DNA of 64,000 nt from Ascidiaceihabitans sp039975415 (GTDB taxonomy: Bacteria; Pseudomonadota; Alphaproteobacteria; Rhodobacterales; Rhodobacteraceae). Under the pieces are notes generated by a model. The model was not told the origin of the DNA. It saw only the letters and a program-made list of their open reading frames with translations, and did no database searches. Location: assembly GCF_039975415.1 (NCBI RefSeq), contig NZ_JBDWHD010000007.1; one strand, given 5' to 3'. The translations under genes and the position numbers were made by a program. This document shows, in pieces, positions 43,683-52,204 of this stretch. Every line of letters begins with the position of its first letter. Positions within the stretch are counted from its first letter, which is position 1.

Positions 43683-44567
43683 ATGGGATTGCCTCCATAC
43701 GCCACGCTGCCACAGCGGGTTTGGTACTACGGATTTCGCGTAATTTGTGCGCTGATCTTCATATTTTTGATCACGCCTATTCTGGTGATTATCCCGCTTA
43801 GCTTTAATGCGCAGGATTTCTTCACTTACACGCCGGGTATGCTGCGTTTGGACCCTGACGCCTATTCTTTGAAGCACTATCAGGATTTTTTCACCAACAA
43901 CGAATGGCAGCGTAGCTTGAAAAACTCGCTGATTATCGCGCCGATTGCGACGATCATTTCGGTGTCCTTGGGCACTTTGGCCGCCATCGGTTTGTCGCAA
44001 TCCCATGTGCCCTTCAAAGGCACAATCATGGCGATTTTGATCTCACCGATGATTGTACCGCTGATTATTTCCGCGACGGGCATGTTCTTTTTCTACTCTG
44101 ACCTTGGGAATTTCATGGAAAGTTCACTGGGTCTTGGAAAGAACTTTGTGGGTTACGTTAAGGTTGTTTTGGCGCACGCCGTGTTGGGTATTCCGTTTGT
44201 GATCATCACCGTTACCGCAACGCTTGTCGGGTTTGACAATTCCCTGACCCGCGCCGCTGCGAACATGGGAGCTGATCCTGTTACGACATTTTTCCGGATC
44301 CAGATGCCTTTGATTTTGCCGGGTGTGATTTCGGGCGGCTTGTTTGCCTTTATCACCTCTTTCGATGAGGTAGTCGTGGTGTTGTTTGTGGGGTCTGCGG
44401 GCCAGAAAACTCTGCCTTGGCAAATGTTCACGGGTCTGCGTGAGCAAATCAGCCCGACTATTCTGGCTGTTGCCACAATCCTTGTCGCAATTTCAATTTT
44501 GCTGCTTACCGTGGTTGAGCTGCTGCGCCGCCGTTCAGAGCGGTTGCGTGGCATGTCGCCATCCTAA
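43683..44567 (+). CDS. ABC transporter permease (PotC-like)
   Basis: A 294-residue permease, six helices, with the EAA loop RAAANMGADPVTTFFRIQMPLILPG near residue 185. It follows the first permease by five bases and ends the operon ATPase-binding protein-permease-permease. The 3'-end repeat copy C follows its stop. Confidence 0.92.
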   Translation: MGLPPYATLPQRVWYYGFRVICALIFIFLITPILVIIPLSFNAQDFFTYTPGMLRLDPDAYSLKHYQDFFTNNEWQRSLKNSLIIAPIATIISVSLGTLAAIGLSQSHVPFKGTIMAILISPMIVPLIISATGMFFFYSDLGNFMESSLGLGKNFVGYVKVVLAHAVLGIPFVIITVTATLVGFDNSLTRAAANMGADPVTTFFRIQMPLILPGVISGGLFAFITSFDEVVVVLFVGSAGQKTLPWQMFTGLREQISPTILAVATILVAISILLLTVVELLRRRSERLRGMSPS

Positions 44568-44589
44568 GCCTGTGACTTGACCACCCGGG

Positions 44590-44676
44590 ATTTGGGGGCT
44601 CTGCCCCCGGGGCGTTATTTGGGGGCTCTGCCCCCGGGGCGTTGCCCCTCCCCCGGGATATTTTTGGCGAAAAGAA
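44590..44676 (+). repeat. 3'-end repeat element, copy C, with a 27-base tandem duplication
   Basis: A 27-base unit starting ATTTGGGGGCTCTGCCCCC is exactly duplicated (44590-44616 and 44617-44643). Each copy holds a GGGGGC-TCT-GCCCCC hairpin. Then come CCCCTCCCCCGGGATA and the TTTTTGGCGAAAAGAA core. It fills most of the 118 bases between the permease gene and the convergent transglycosylase gene. Confidence 0.7.
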
Positions 44677-44685
44677 ATTGCCGCT

Positions 44686-45954
44686 TCAACGTAGGGATTT
44701 CAGCAGCCTCAAAGACGCATATCCGTCGGGAATCATACCTGTTCTGATTTGGTAAGCGCGTACAGCGTTGATCGTCAAAGGGCCGATTTTTCCATCGATT
44801 TTCTGCGTATCAAAACCTTTGGCCGTTAGGTTTGTTTGCAGCTCAATGCGTTCGCTTTTTGTCAAAGCCCGATCATCGCGTGGCCATTTAGCTTGGATCG
44901 CTGGACGCCCTTTTAGCCTATCGCTTAAGTGTCCGATCCCAATCACATAAGCGTCCGCAGTATTGTAGTGCTCGATGACATCAAAGTTGGGTGTAATCAG
45001 AAATGCTGCGCCCTTTGCACCTGCAGGCAACAGCAATGATGTAGGCCCAATTTTGGCGGTTGAGCCGGTCACGGCTGTGATACCCAGCTTTTGCCACTCT
45101 GTGGAAGACTTCGTGATGTCACGGTTTGCGAGGGTGTAGTCGAAGCCTTCCGGCACGCGGACTTCGATCCCCCACGGCACGTTCTTTTGCCATCCAAACG
45201 ATGCCAAATAAGCCGCTGTCGAGGCCAGTGCATCCGTAGGATCATCTGACCAAATGTCGCGCTTTCCATCACCGGTAAAGTCGACGGCGTGTTCCAAGAA
45301 AGATGTCGGCATGAATTGAGTGTGCCCCATTGCGCCGGCCCAACTGCCTTTCATGTTAGACGCAGTTGTGTCCCCATTTTCCAAAATACGTAATGCTGCG
45401 ATCAATTGCGTTTCAAAGAACGCACCACGTCGGCCATCGTAGGCAAGCGTTGCCAGAGAATTCAAAGTGTTGTTGCTGCCGCGAAAGCTTCCATAAGCGC
45501 TTTCCAAGCCCCAAACGGCCACCACAACTTCTTTGTCTACTCCGAATTTCTTTTCGATGGCGTGCAGTGTTTTTTCGTGTCTACGCAGTGCAGTCCGCCC
45601 ATTGGATACCCGCACGTCCGAAACGGCGGTATCGAGATAGTCCCAGATTGTTTTGGTGAATTCCGACTGGTTTCGATCCCGCTTTATGATCTTTTCATCA
45701 TAGACGGCTTCTTTGAAAACGCTGGCGATCAAGTCCGGGTCGATGCCTTCCGATTCAGCGCGGGTTTGGAATTCTTTTGCCCATTTACGTAAGCCAGCTG
45801 TTGAAGCAATCGGTTCGGTTTGCGGTGCCGTTTTGAACGAGACGGGTGTTGGGCGTTCCACTGGCCTTAAGGATTTTTCTGCGGGGTTCGCGTCTGCTGC
45901 CTGTGCCAACCACACCAGCCCAATTGCCCAAAGCCCTGATCGGTTGCCACGCAT
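44686..45954 (-). CDS. Lytic murein transglycosylase (MltB/GH103 type) with peptidoglycan-binding domain
   Basis: A 422-residue exported enzyme that cleaves peptidoglycan between MurNAc and GlcNAc to form anhydro ends. Signal peptide at residues 1-22. The catalytic Glu lies in VWGLESAYGSFRG near residue 150, with GAMGHTQFMPTSF near 210. A PG_binding_1 domain fills the C-terminus (LQTNLTAKGFDTQKIDGKIG). It is monocistronic; its 3' end faces the repeat copy C. Confidence 0.93.
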   Translation of the reverse strand: MRGNRSGLWAIGLVWLAQAADANPAEKSLRPVERPTPVSFKTAPQTEPIASTAGLRKWAKEFQTRAESEGIDPDLIASVFKEAVYDEKIIKRDRNQSEFTKTIWDYLDTAVSDVRVSNGRTALRRHEKTLHAIEKKFGVDKEVVVAVWGLESAYGSFRGSNNTLNSLATLAYDGRRGAFFETQLIAALRILENGDTTASNMKGSWAGAMGHTQFMPTSFLEHAVDFTGDGKRDIWSDDPTDALASTAAYLASFGWQKNVPWGIEVRVPEGFDYTLANRDITKSSTEWQKLGITAVTGSTAKIGPTSLLLPAGAKGAAFLITPNFDVIEHYNTADAYVIGIGHLSDRLKGRPAIQAKWPRDDRALTKSERIELQTNLTAKGFDTQKIDGKIGPLTINAVRAYQIRTGMIPDGYASLRLLKSLR

Positions 45955-46017
45955 TTCTATATCCCCAACCTGTCTATTGTTTCCAAATTAGCAACAAATG
46001 ATCTGCGTCAACAATGG

Positions 46018-46737
46018 TCATTCAGAGTTTTTGCGACCTTTCGCCGACGCGGTAACTTCGGCTTTGATCAACGCCATATGTTCGCGCAAAAGTGCAACGC
46101 GATGCGGGCGAAAGCTGTTTGTTGTGACTTGCAAAGCCTGCATCCTGTCCAGACGAAAAACGCGGTAATCTTGACGCAGAAAACACCATGCAAGCAACGA
46201 ATTGCTAAGGTCCATGTAAACGATGCCCAAAGGTTTAACAGTGCGTTGTGTGGCCGAACCTTTGCCATCGACGTAGTCAAAAGACACGCAAACTTCGTCC
46301 CAAGTGGCTTGTCGCAGCCGTGCAACGTCAATGGTTGCCGGTTCCGGGCGATGAAACCTACGTGCGTCCAGAACGGCATGCTCTAACCGGTGAGCCTGAC
46401 GTGGTGGGACACGCGCGTGAATTTTGCCAAGAGCTGATGTTGCGGCTTTGGCCAAGGCTGGATCGCCGATAATCTTCACGTTGCGCAGCCCCAGCACCAA
46501 AGCTTCCAATTCATCGTTATCAAATCCAAGGGGTGGCAGTGCAGCATCTTCGATCAAGGTAAAACCGAAACCGGCCTCTCCGTCGATAACAGCCCCAAGA
46601 CCGCGCAAGGCGTCAATGTCGCGGTAGACAGTCCGCAGGGACACTGCGACGTCATCTGCCAATTGCTGCGCGGTTACCGGCGCAGGCATCCTACGCAAGC
46701 TTTGCATCATTTGGAAAAGACGGTGCGTTCGGTTCAT
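46018..46737 (-). CDS. YafY-family transcriptional regulator (HTH plus WYL domain)
   Basis: A 239-residue regulator. The N-terminal HTH_11 reads RLFQMMQSLRRMPAPVTAQQLADDVAVSLRTVYRDIDALR; the central/C-terminal part (about 140-210) is a WYL-type ligand-sensing domain with LAWCFLRQDYRVFRLDRM. ATG at 46737 matches the family start. It is divergent from the GST gene, 84 bases apart, and probably controls it and itself. The effector is not known. Confidence 0.88.
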   Translation of the reverse strand: MNRTHRLFQMMQSLRRMPAPVTAQQLADDVAVSLRTVYRDIDALRGLGAVIDGEAGFGFTLIEDAALPPLGFDNDELEALVLGLRNVKIIGDPALAKAATSALGKIHARVPPRQAHRLEHAVLDARRFHRPEPATIDVARLRQATWDEVCVSFDYVDGKGSATQRTVKPLGIVYMDLSNSLLAWCFLRQDYRVFRLDRMQALQVTTNSFRPHRVALLREHMALIKAEVTASAKGRKNSE

Positions 46738-46760
46738 GGTCACAACATAAAAACACATAC

Positions 46761-46789
46761 TGACAATAATTGACAGGATCGATTGTTAG
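46761..46789. promoter_or_regulatory. Repeated TGACA motifs in the regulator/GST divergent region
   Basis: TGACAATAAT and TGACAGGATC are spaced ten bases apart, one helical turn, followed by GATTGTT. A TTGACA hexamer occurs at 46770-46775. This could be the operator of the WYL regulator and a -35 element of the GST promoter; neither is proven. Confidence 0.3.
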
Positions 46790-46821
46790 AGATGACACCA
46801 ACCAGAATAGGAGCCGTTTCA

Positions 46822-47523
46822 ATGATCACTTTGACTGTCTTTCCACCGCTTTTCGGGGAAACAAGCGCAAGTTCGTTTTCCACAAAGGCAATTTATTTGA
46901 TGACTATGGCAGGCGTTCCATGGGCGCGTGAAAACTCAAGCGATCCTCGTAAGTGGCCTAAGGGAAAATTGCCCGCCATCACAGTGGATGGGCAGGTGAT
47001 TGGCGATAGCGATGGTATTCGTGCCTATCTGGAAGCTCAGGGTGCTGATTTTGACAAAGGGCTTTCGGATTTGGAAAAGTCCACATCGCGGGGCCTAATT
47101 CGTATGGCAGAAGACCATCTGTACTATCACGTCATGTTGGACCGCTGGGCTGATGACGCAGTTTGGCCGACAATCAGAGATGCATACTTTGCCGACATCC
47201 CGAAACCATTGCGTGTCCTGATTACACGTGGGCTACGTCGAAATGTCATGAAGGGGATGCACGTTCAGGGACTGGGTCGGTTAAGTCCGCAAGAGCGGCT
47301 TGCGCGGGCCAACCAAGACCTTGAAGCGATCACAACCCGGTTGTGGGAAGGACCGTTTTTGTTTGGGGAACAGCCAACATTGGCGGACGCCTGTGTGGCG
47401 CCCGTTCTGGGTGGGCTGCGGTCGACGCCAGTGGGCACGTTGCTGTCCAAGCGTGTATCGGAGGACGCGATTCTAGGCGCGTATATTGACCGTGTTGACG
47501 AGGCGCTTGGACAGAAAAGCTAA
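46822..47523 (+). CDS. Glutathione S-transferase family protein
   Basis: A 233-residue thioredoxin-fold/GST protein of the metaxin-like (GST_N_4) kind: VFPPLFGETSASSFSTKAIYLM opens the N-domain, KGKLPAITVDGQVIGDSDGIRAYLE ends it, and an all-helical C-domain follows, with LFGEQPTLADACVAPVL. ATG at 46822 is chosen with AGGAG upstream, not the longer frame from 46783. The last four bases overlap the convergent rnr stop (CTAA). The substrate is unknown; the divergent WYL regulator suggests induced stress or detoxification use. Confidence 0.85.
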   Translation: MITLTVFPPLFGETSASSFSTKAIYLMTMAGVPWARENSSDPRKWPKGKLPAITVDGQVIGDSDGIRAYLEAQGADFDKGLSDLEKSTSRGLIRMAEDHLYYHVMLDRWADDAVWPTIRDAYFADIPKPLRVLITRGLRRNVMKGMHVQGLGRLSPQERLARANQDLEAITTRLWEGPFLFGEQPTLADACVAPVLGGLRSTPVGTLLSKRVSEDAILGAYIDRVDEALGQKS

Positions 47524-49778
47524 GGGCGGGTGCGCTTGACCTTGCGCTTGATCTTATCTGATTTGCGCTTGTGGTTGGTTGCTTTTCGACGAGGGGATCG
47601 GCCTGCAGGGGACATGCGGTTGCCGCGTGGGACTTCGGCACCTTCCACGGTCAAAAGCTCAAGTGCGACACCGCCTGTAACGGGTGCTGCTTCGGTCAAT
47701 TTCGCGGTGACGGTTTGCCCGATCTGATAGGTGATGCCTGTGTCAGCACCCATCAAAGTGCCTGCGTCGCGGTCAAAGTGGAAAAATTCATTCCCCAAAG
47801 AGCGGATGGGCACCAAGCCATCTGCACCAGACTCGTCCAGTTTCACAAACATGCCGAATTTTGCGATGCCATTGATGCGGCCTGTGAATTCCTCGCCGAC
47901 GCGTTCGGACAGATAGGCGGCCAGATAACGGTCTGTGGTGTCGCGTTCAGCAACCATGGATCGCCGTTCTGTGTCCGAGATATGTGTGCCGGTCTTTTCC
48001 AGATTATCAATGTCAGCAGGTGAAAGGCCGTCATCACCCCAACCGTGTGCCGTGACCAAAGCGCGATGCACGATCAGGTCGGCATACCGCCGAATGGGTG
48101 ATGTGAAATGAGCGTAGCTGCGCAGGGCCAGACCGAAGTGCCCAAAGTTTTGCGGGCTGTAATAGGCCTGCGTCATGCTGCGCAACGTGGTGATGTTGAT
48201 CAGTTCTTCATCGTCGGTGTCTGCAGCTTGCGCCAACAGCCGGTTTAAGTGCGCGGTTTGCAACACCTGACCCTTAGCCAGCGTCAAACCTGCCGCCATG
48301 ACGGTTTCGCGCAAGGCGTTCAGCTTGTCTTGCGAGGGCTCCTCGTGGACGCGGAACAACAGCGGCGACTTTTTTGCGATCAATGTTTCTGCAGCCGCGA
48401 CATTGGCCAGCACCATAAACTCTTCAATCAGTTTATGCGCATCAAGGCGGTCTTTGAAGTTCACCGATTGTACTGCGCCGTCATCGCCCAAAACGATCTG
48501 GCGTTCGGGCAGGTTCAGCTCAAGTGGTTGGCGCAGTTGGCGGGCTTCTACCAATGCAGCGTAGGCGGCGTAAAGGGGCTGCAAAACAGGCTCTAACACA
48601 GGCTCTGTGCGCTCATTCGGTGATCCGTCAATGGCGGCTTGCACCTCTTCATAGTGCAAGGACGCAGGCGATCTCATAAGGCCGCGGACAAACTCATGCG
48701 CGATTTTCTGACCCTGCGCGTCCAGTGTCATCTTCACAGCAATACAGGCGCGAGGCACGCCTTCGTGCAGCGAACAAAGATCACCGGACAAACGATCAGG
48801 CAACATGGGCACAACACGGTCGGGAAAATACGTCGAATTCCCCCGATTGCGCGCTTCACGGTCCAATGCGGACCCCGGCGTGACGTAGGCTGCAACATCC
48901 GCGATGGCGACCCAAACGATGTGACCACCTTCATTGTCGGGATTGTCATCGGCTTGTGCAAAACAGGCATCATCATGATCACGGGCGTCCGATGGATCAA
49001 TGGTGACCAGTGGCATATCGCGCAGATCTACGCGGTTGCCCAATTCCTTGGGGGAATGTGCGTCCGCTTCGGCAACAACATCGTCCGGGAAGGCGTCCGG
49101 AATGGCGTGTTGATGGATGGCGATCAAGGATACCGCTTTGGGTGCAGAAGGATCGCCCAACCGGTCGACGATACGGGCAAGTGGCAATCCCATGCGCCCC
49201 TTTGGTCCGGCCAGTTCGGCTTCAACCAGTTCGCCGTCTTTGGCCCCGCCTGTGGCACCGGCGCCCACGATCCATTCTTTGTCGCCGCCTTTGTCGATTG
49301 GCAGAATGCGGCCCCCTTCGGAGCGCGCCCGATACACACCCAAGATACGCTTGGGGTTGGTGCCGATACGTCGGATCAGACGCCCTTCGTAGTGATGGTC
49401 ATCGGCTTTGACCTGAGTGAGGCGGGCCAAGATGCGGTCGCCTTCCCCAAGTGCTGGATCTGAGGCGCGGGTGATCAGCAGAACAACGGGCTCAACGCCC
49501 GTTCCTTGCCATTCCATCGGTTTGGCAAACAAATCACCGTTGTTATCGGGTGCCGTGACCAACAAAACACTTACAGGTGGAAGCCGATCGGGATCGGAAT
49601 AGGTCTTTTTCCGCTTCTCCAGATGCCCTTCTGCTTCAAGCTCTTTCAGCAACCGCTTCAGATCAATGCGTGCGGCACCTTTGATGCCGAAAGCTTTTGA
49701 AATGTCGCGCTTGGATGTCAGCGTGGGATTGGCGGTGATCCAATCAAGGATCTCGGGCTTTGTGGGGATACGGGTCAT
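47520..49778 (-). CDS. rnr: Ribonuclease R
   Basis: A 3'-5' exoribonuclease that degrades structured RNA. The 752 residues show an N-terminal HTH-like domain (about 1-75), cold-shock/OB parts, the RNB catalytic domain with the metal-binding DPSDARDHDDACF near residue 265, and a C-terminal S1 domain (about 625-705; FTGRINGIAKFGMFVKLDE). A Lys/Arg-rich tail ends the protein, as usual in RNase R. It is the last gene of the leftward dapE-GNAT-DUF2064-rnr run. Confidence 0.96.
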   Translation of the reverse strand: MTRIPTKPEILDWITANPTLTSKRDISKAFGIKGAARIDLKRLLKELEAEGHLEKRKKTYSDPDRLPPVSVLLVTAPDNNGDLFAKPMEWQGTGVEPVVLLITRASDPALGEGDRILARLTQVKADDHHYEGRLIRRIGTNPKRILGVYRARSEGGRILPIDKGGDKEWIVGAGATGGAKDGELVEAELAGPKGRMGLPLARIVDRLGDPSAPKAVSLIAIHQHAIPDAFPDDVVAEADAHSPKELGNRVDLRDMPLVTIDPSDARDHDDACFAQADDNPDNEGGHIVWVAIADVAAYVTPGSALDREARNRGNSTYFPDRVVPMLPDRLSGDLCSLHEGVPRACIAVKMTLDAQGQKIAHEFVRGLMRSPASLHYEEVQAAIDGSPNERTEPVLEPVLQPLYAAYAALVEARQLRQPLELNLPERQIVLGDDGAVQSVNFKDRLDAHKLIEEFMVLANVAAAETLIAKKSPLLFRVHEEPSQDKLNALRETVMAAGLTLAKGQVLQTAHLNRLLAQAADTDDEELINITTLRSMTQAYYSPQNFGHFGLALRSYAHFTSPIRRYADLIVHRALVTAHGWGDDGLSPADIDNLEKTGTHISDTERRSMVAERDTTDRYLAAYLSERVGEEFTGRINGIAKFGMFVKLDESGADGLVPIRSLGNEFFHFDRDAGTLMGADTGITYQIGQTVTAKLTEAAPVTGGVALELLTVEGAEVPRGNRMSPAGRSPRRKATNHKRKSDKIKRKVKRTRP

Positions 49779-49784
49779 ACCAGT

Positions 49785-50387
49785 TCAGCTATCACGCCCG
49801 CTTCGCGCCGTCATGGGCAAATCGTCGACAGTGTCCACGTCGCGCAATGTGTCGCAATACGCGATGCGAAGACCCGGCATAGACGCTTCGGTATCTGTCA
49901 GCGCATGTTGCGTGGACCAACGCACGTTTTGAAACAAACGTGAAGGCAACGGGGCCGTGTGCTTCAGCCCAATAAGCCAATAGCCGCCATCGGGGGCGGG
50001 CCCAAACACTGCGTCGTTTGACCCAAGATGTGCAAAAGCGCGTGCAATGCGTTTGGATGTTATCCCTGGAATATCCGCGCCAATCACACAGACCGGCCCC
50101 GGCCCACACAGCGCCAAGGCGCGTCCCATTCGGTCACCCAAGTCGCCATGCCCTTGGGGCACACGGGCAAAATGCGCTGGCCAAACACGCGACAACAGAC
50201 CTTCGCGGTCAGGGGATACCGCCAAAACAATATCCCAACGTGGATCTTCGATGCGCCTAAGCAGGGCGTTCACTTGATGACGGAACCACCATGCCGACGC
50301 GGTCATTCCAATGCTGCGCCCCAACCGGGTTTTGACACGCCCCGCGTGCGGCTCTTTCAGCATCACGACCAAGGTTTGACGGATCAC
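49785..50387 (-). CDS. DUF2064/TIGR04282-type glycosyltransferase-like protein
   Basis: A 200-residue GT-A-fold protein: LVVMLKEPHAGRVKTRLGRSIG at the start, VCVIGADIPGI near residue 100 as DxD-like site, and FGPAPDGGYWLIGL near 130. The family is annotated in genomes as arsenosugar-type glycosyltransferase or CofC-like nucleotidyltransferase; no arsenic genes lie near. It overlaps the GNAT gene by four bases and stands six bases before rnr. Confidence 0.85.
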   Translation of the reverse strand: MIRQTLVVMLKEPHAGRVKTRLGRSIGMTASAWWFRHQVNALLRRIEDPRWDIVLAVSPDREGLLSRVWPAHFARVPQGHGDLGDRMGRALALCGPGPVCVIGADIPGITSKRIARAFAHLGSNDAVFGPAPDGGYWLIGLKHTAPLPSRLFQNVRWSTQHALTDTEASMPGLRIAYCDTLRDVDTVDDLPMTARSGRDS

Positions 50388-50806
50388 AGCAGGCGTTCCA
50401 TATCGCGGTGATCAATCCCTGCATCGTCATAAACGGGACCAAATGCGGTAAACCCAAGACCTTCGTAAAACGCGATGGCGTGTAGTTGTGCGCCCAAAAC
50501 AGCGCGATCAATGCCAGCATTTTGCGATGCCAGTTCCAAGGCCTTTTGCACCAGTTTTGCCCCAAGGCCGGTGCCACGTTTTTCCTTCAAAACGCAGACA
50601 CGTCCAATTTTGGCAGTTGCGCCTTTTTGTAAAATTCGGGCGCAGCCGACGGGTAAGTCCCCCACCGTCGCCAAAACATGAAGGGCATTATCGTCCAGAC
50701 CGTCAACTTCTTCCTGTTCAGACACACCTTGTTCTTCGATGAACACCACGCGGCGCAATGCAAGACATGTGTCGATGTCAGAGGTCTGAAAAACAGAGAC
50801 TATCAT
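50384..50806 (-). CDS. GNAT family N-acetyltransferase
   Basis: A 140-residue acetyltransferase. RRVVFIEEQGVSEQEEVDGLD near residue 20 and the acetyl-CoA loop VCVLKEKRGTGLGAKLVQKAL near residue 75 are ElaA/GNAT-like. The substrate is unknown. Both ends overlap neighbours by four bases (ATGA), so it is translated with dapE and the DUF2064 gene. Confidence 0.9.
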   Translation of the reverse strand: MIVSVFQTSDIDTCLALRRVVFIEEQGVSEQEEVDGLDDNALHVLATVGDLPVGCARILQKGATAKIGRVCVLKEKRGTGLGAKLVQKALELASQNAGIDRAVLGAQLHAIAFYEGLGFTAFGPVYDDAGIDHRDMERLL

Positions 50807-51948
50807 GTAAAATAGTCTCTTAAAATGCGCCCATAGATCGATTTCAGCTGATGAATATGCGCGACCTGAACATGTTCATCGACTTGGTGCATCGATTGCC
50901 CGACGAGGCCAAATTCGACAACCGGGCAATGGGCCTTCACAAAGCGCGCATCAGAGGTCCCCCCCGTGGTGGACAGTTGCGGAACGATGTTGGTTTCCGC
51001 TTGCACCGCAGCACTGACCAAGTTCGATAGGGCGCCGGGTGGCGTAATGAAGCTTTCGCCCGAGATCTTCACACGCATGTCTATTTGCACCCGGAATGCG
51101 GCTGCCACGGCGTCTGCCTCGCGTTGCAGCCAATCGGTCAAAGATGCGCCTGAATGATCATCGTTGAAGCGGATGTTGACCGTTGCGGAACATTCTGCCG
51201 GGATGACGTTTGTGGCAGGGTTACCGGTGTCGATTGTGACAACAGCCAAAGTTGATGCGTCGAAATGTTCGGTGCCTTGGTCCAGCTCGTGAGAGGCCAG
51301 TTGATCCATAAGGCGTGCCACCGCAGGCAACGGATTGTTTGCGCGGTGCGGATAAGCCGAATGGCCCTGCTTTCCGGTCACTGTGAAGAACGCCGTCAAA
51401 GACCCACGACGTCCGATTTTAATCATCTCACCCATATTGTTCGGACAGGTGGGTTCGCCGACCAGACAGACGTCCATCTTTTCGCCTGTGTGCTCCATGT
51501 GTTCCAGCAATGCAGTGGTGCCATCAATCGCATCGCCTTCTTCGTCGCCTGTAATGGCGATGATGATGGCCCCATCGGGTGGGGTATTGCGCACAAAATC
51601 CACTGCAGCCGCAACGAAAGCGGCGACGCCGGATTTCATATCTGTTGTGCCGCGCCCGTACATTATGCCGTCTTTGACCTCGGCGCCGAACGGGGGCATG
51701 GTCCACGCGCCTTCGTCTCCGATGGGCACGACATCCGTATGTCCGTTAAACCCAAATGTGGTCGCGTGCCCTTTTTCTCCCCACCGCGCAAAAAGATTAC
51801 GGATACCGACGCGGTCGGCCCAGGCAATGTGAAAACCCGCATCGGTCAGAAGCGTCGCCAAAATGTCCAAAGCCCCGGCATCCGCCGGAGTGACAGAGGG
51901 ACAATGCACAAGGTCTGCGGTCAGTGCGGCGGGATCTATTGCGGTCAT
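50803..51948 (-). CDS. dapE: Succinyl-diaminopimelate desuccinylase
   Basis: Hydrolyses N-succinyl-LL-diaminopimelate in lysine and peptidoglycan synthesis. The 381-residue M20 di-zinc enzyme contains FNGHTDVVPIG near residue 70, MYGRGTTDMKSGVAAF near 100 and ITGDEEGDAIDGT near 135, holding metal ligands and the catalytic Glu. ATG at 51948 has AGGAG six bases before it; the frame to 52059 lacks a ribosome site. dapD of the same pathway lies 3.3 kb away at 55223. Confidence 0.96.
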   Translation of the reverse strand: MTAIDPAALTADLVHCPSVTPADAGALDILATLLTDAGFHIAWADRVGIRNLFARWGEKGHATTFGFNGHTDVVPIGDEGAWTMPPFGAEVKDGIMYGRGTTDMKSGVAAFVAAAVDFVRNTPPDGAIIIAITGDEEGDAIDGTTALLEHMEHTGEKMDVCLVGEPTCPNNMGEMIKIGRRGSLTAFFTVTGKQGHSAYPHRANNPLPAVARLMDQLASHELDQGTEHFDASTLAVVTIDTGNPATNVIPAECSATVNIRFNDDHSGASLTDWLQREADAVAAAFRVQIDMRVKISGESFITPPGALSNLVSAAVQAETNIVPQLSTTGGTSDARFVKAHCPVVEFGLVGQSMHQVDEHVQVAHIHQLKSIYGRILRDYFT

Positions 51949-52048
51949 TGGTATCTCCTGTCGGTGGCTTCCCATAGCAATGTGGCGAAAAGGACGCGAT
52001 GCCAAGGGGTTGTTTGCGCAAATAATTCCCAAAGGCCCGCCATACGTG

Positions 52049-52063
52049 TTAACGTTCACTTAA
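52049..52063 (+). promoter_or_regulatory. Perfect CtrA-type box upstream of the first Hint gene
   Basis: TTAA, seven bases (CGTTCAC), TTAA: an exact fit to the CtrA consensus. It lies about 140 bases before the Hint-domain gene and about 100 bases from the divergent dapE start, in a 256-base noncoding region that is otherwise without visible genes. Confidence 0.45.
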
Positions 52064-52204
52064 TAATATGACCCGAGGCAGGGCATCTAGCAGTTAGACC
52101 GTCAAAGAACGGCTTTGCGCACCAACGATGTGCGATTGAATTCATGCAGGAAAAACCTGTGTGCGCTGTGATGTGTGCTGCCTTGAAAATTGGGTGAGGC
52201 AGAC

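Noticed and set aside
48639..49463. 274-codon frame opposite rnr
   Set aside because: Antisense shadow of a gene with strong codon bias; no family resemblance.
51949..52204. tRNA or small gene between dapE and the Hint gene
   Set aside because: No cloverleaf or coding frame with a ribosome site is visible; only the CtrA-like box stands out.
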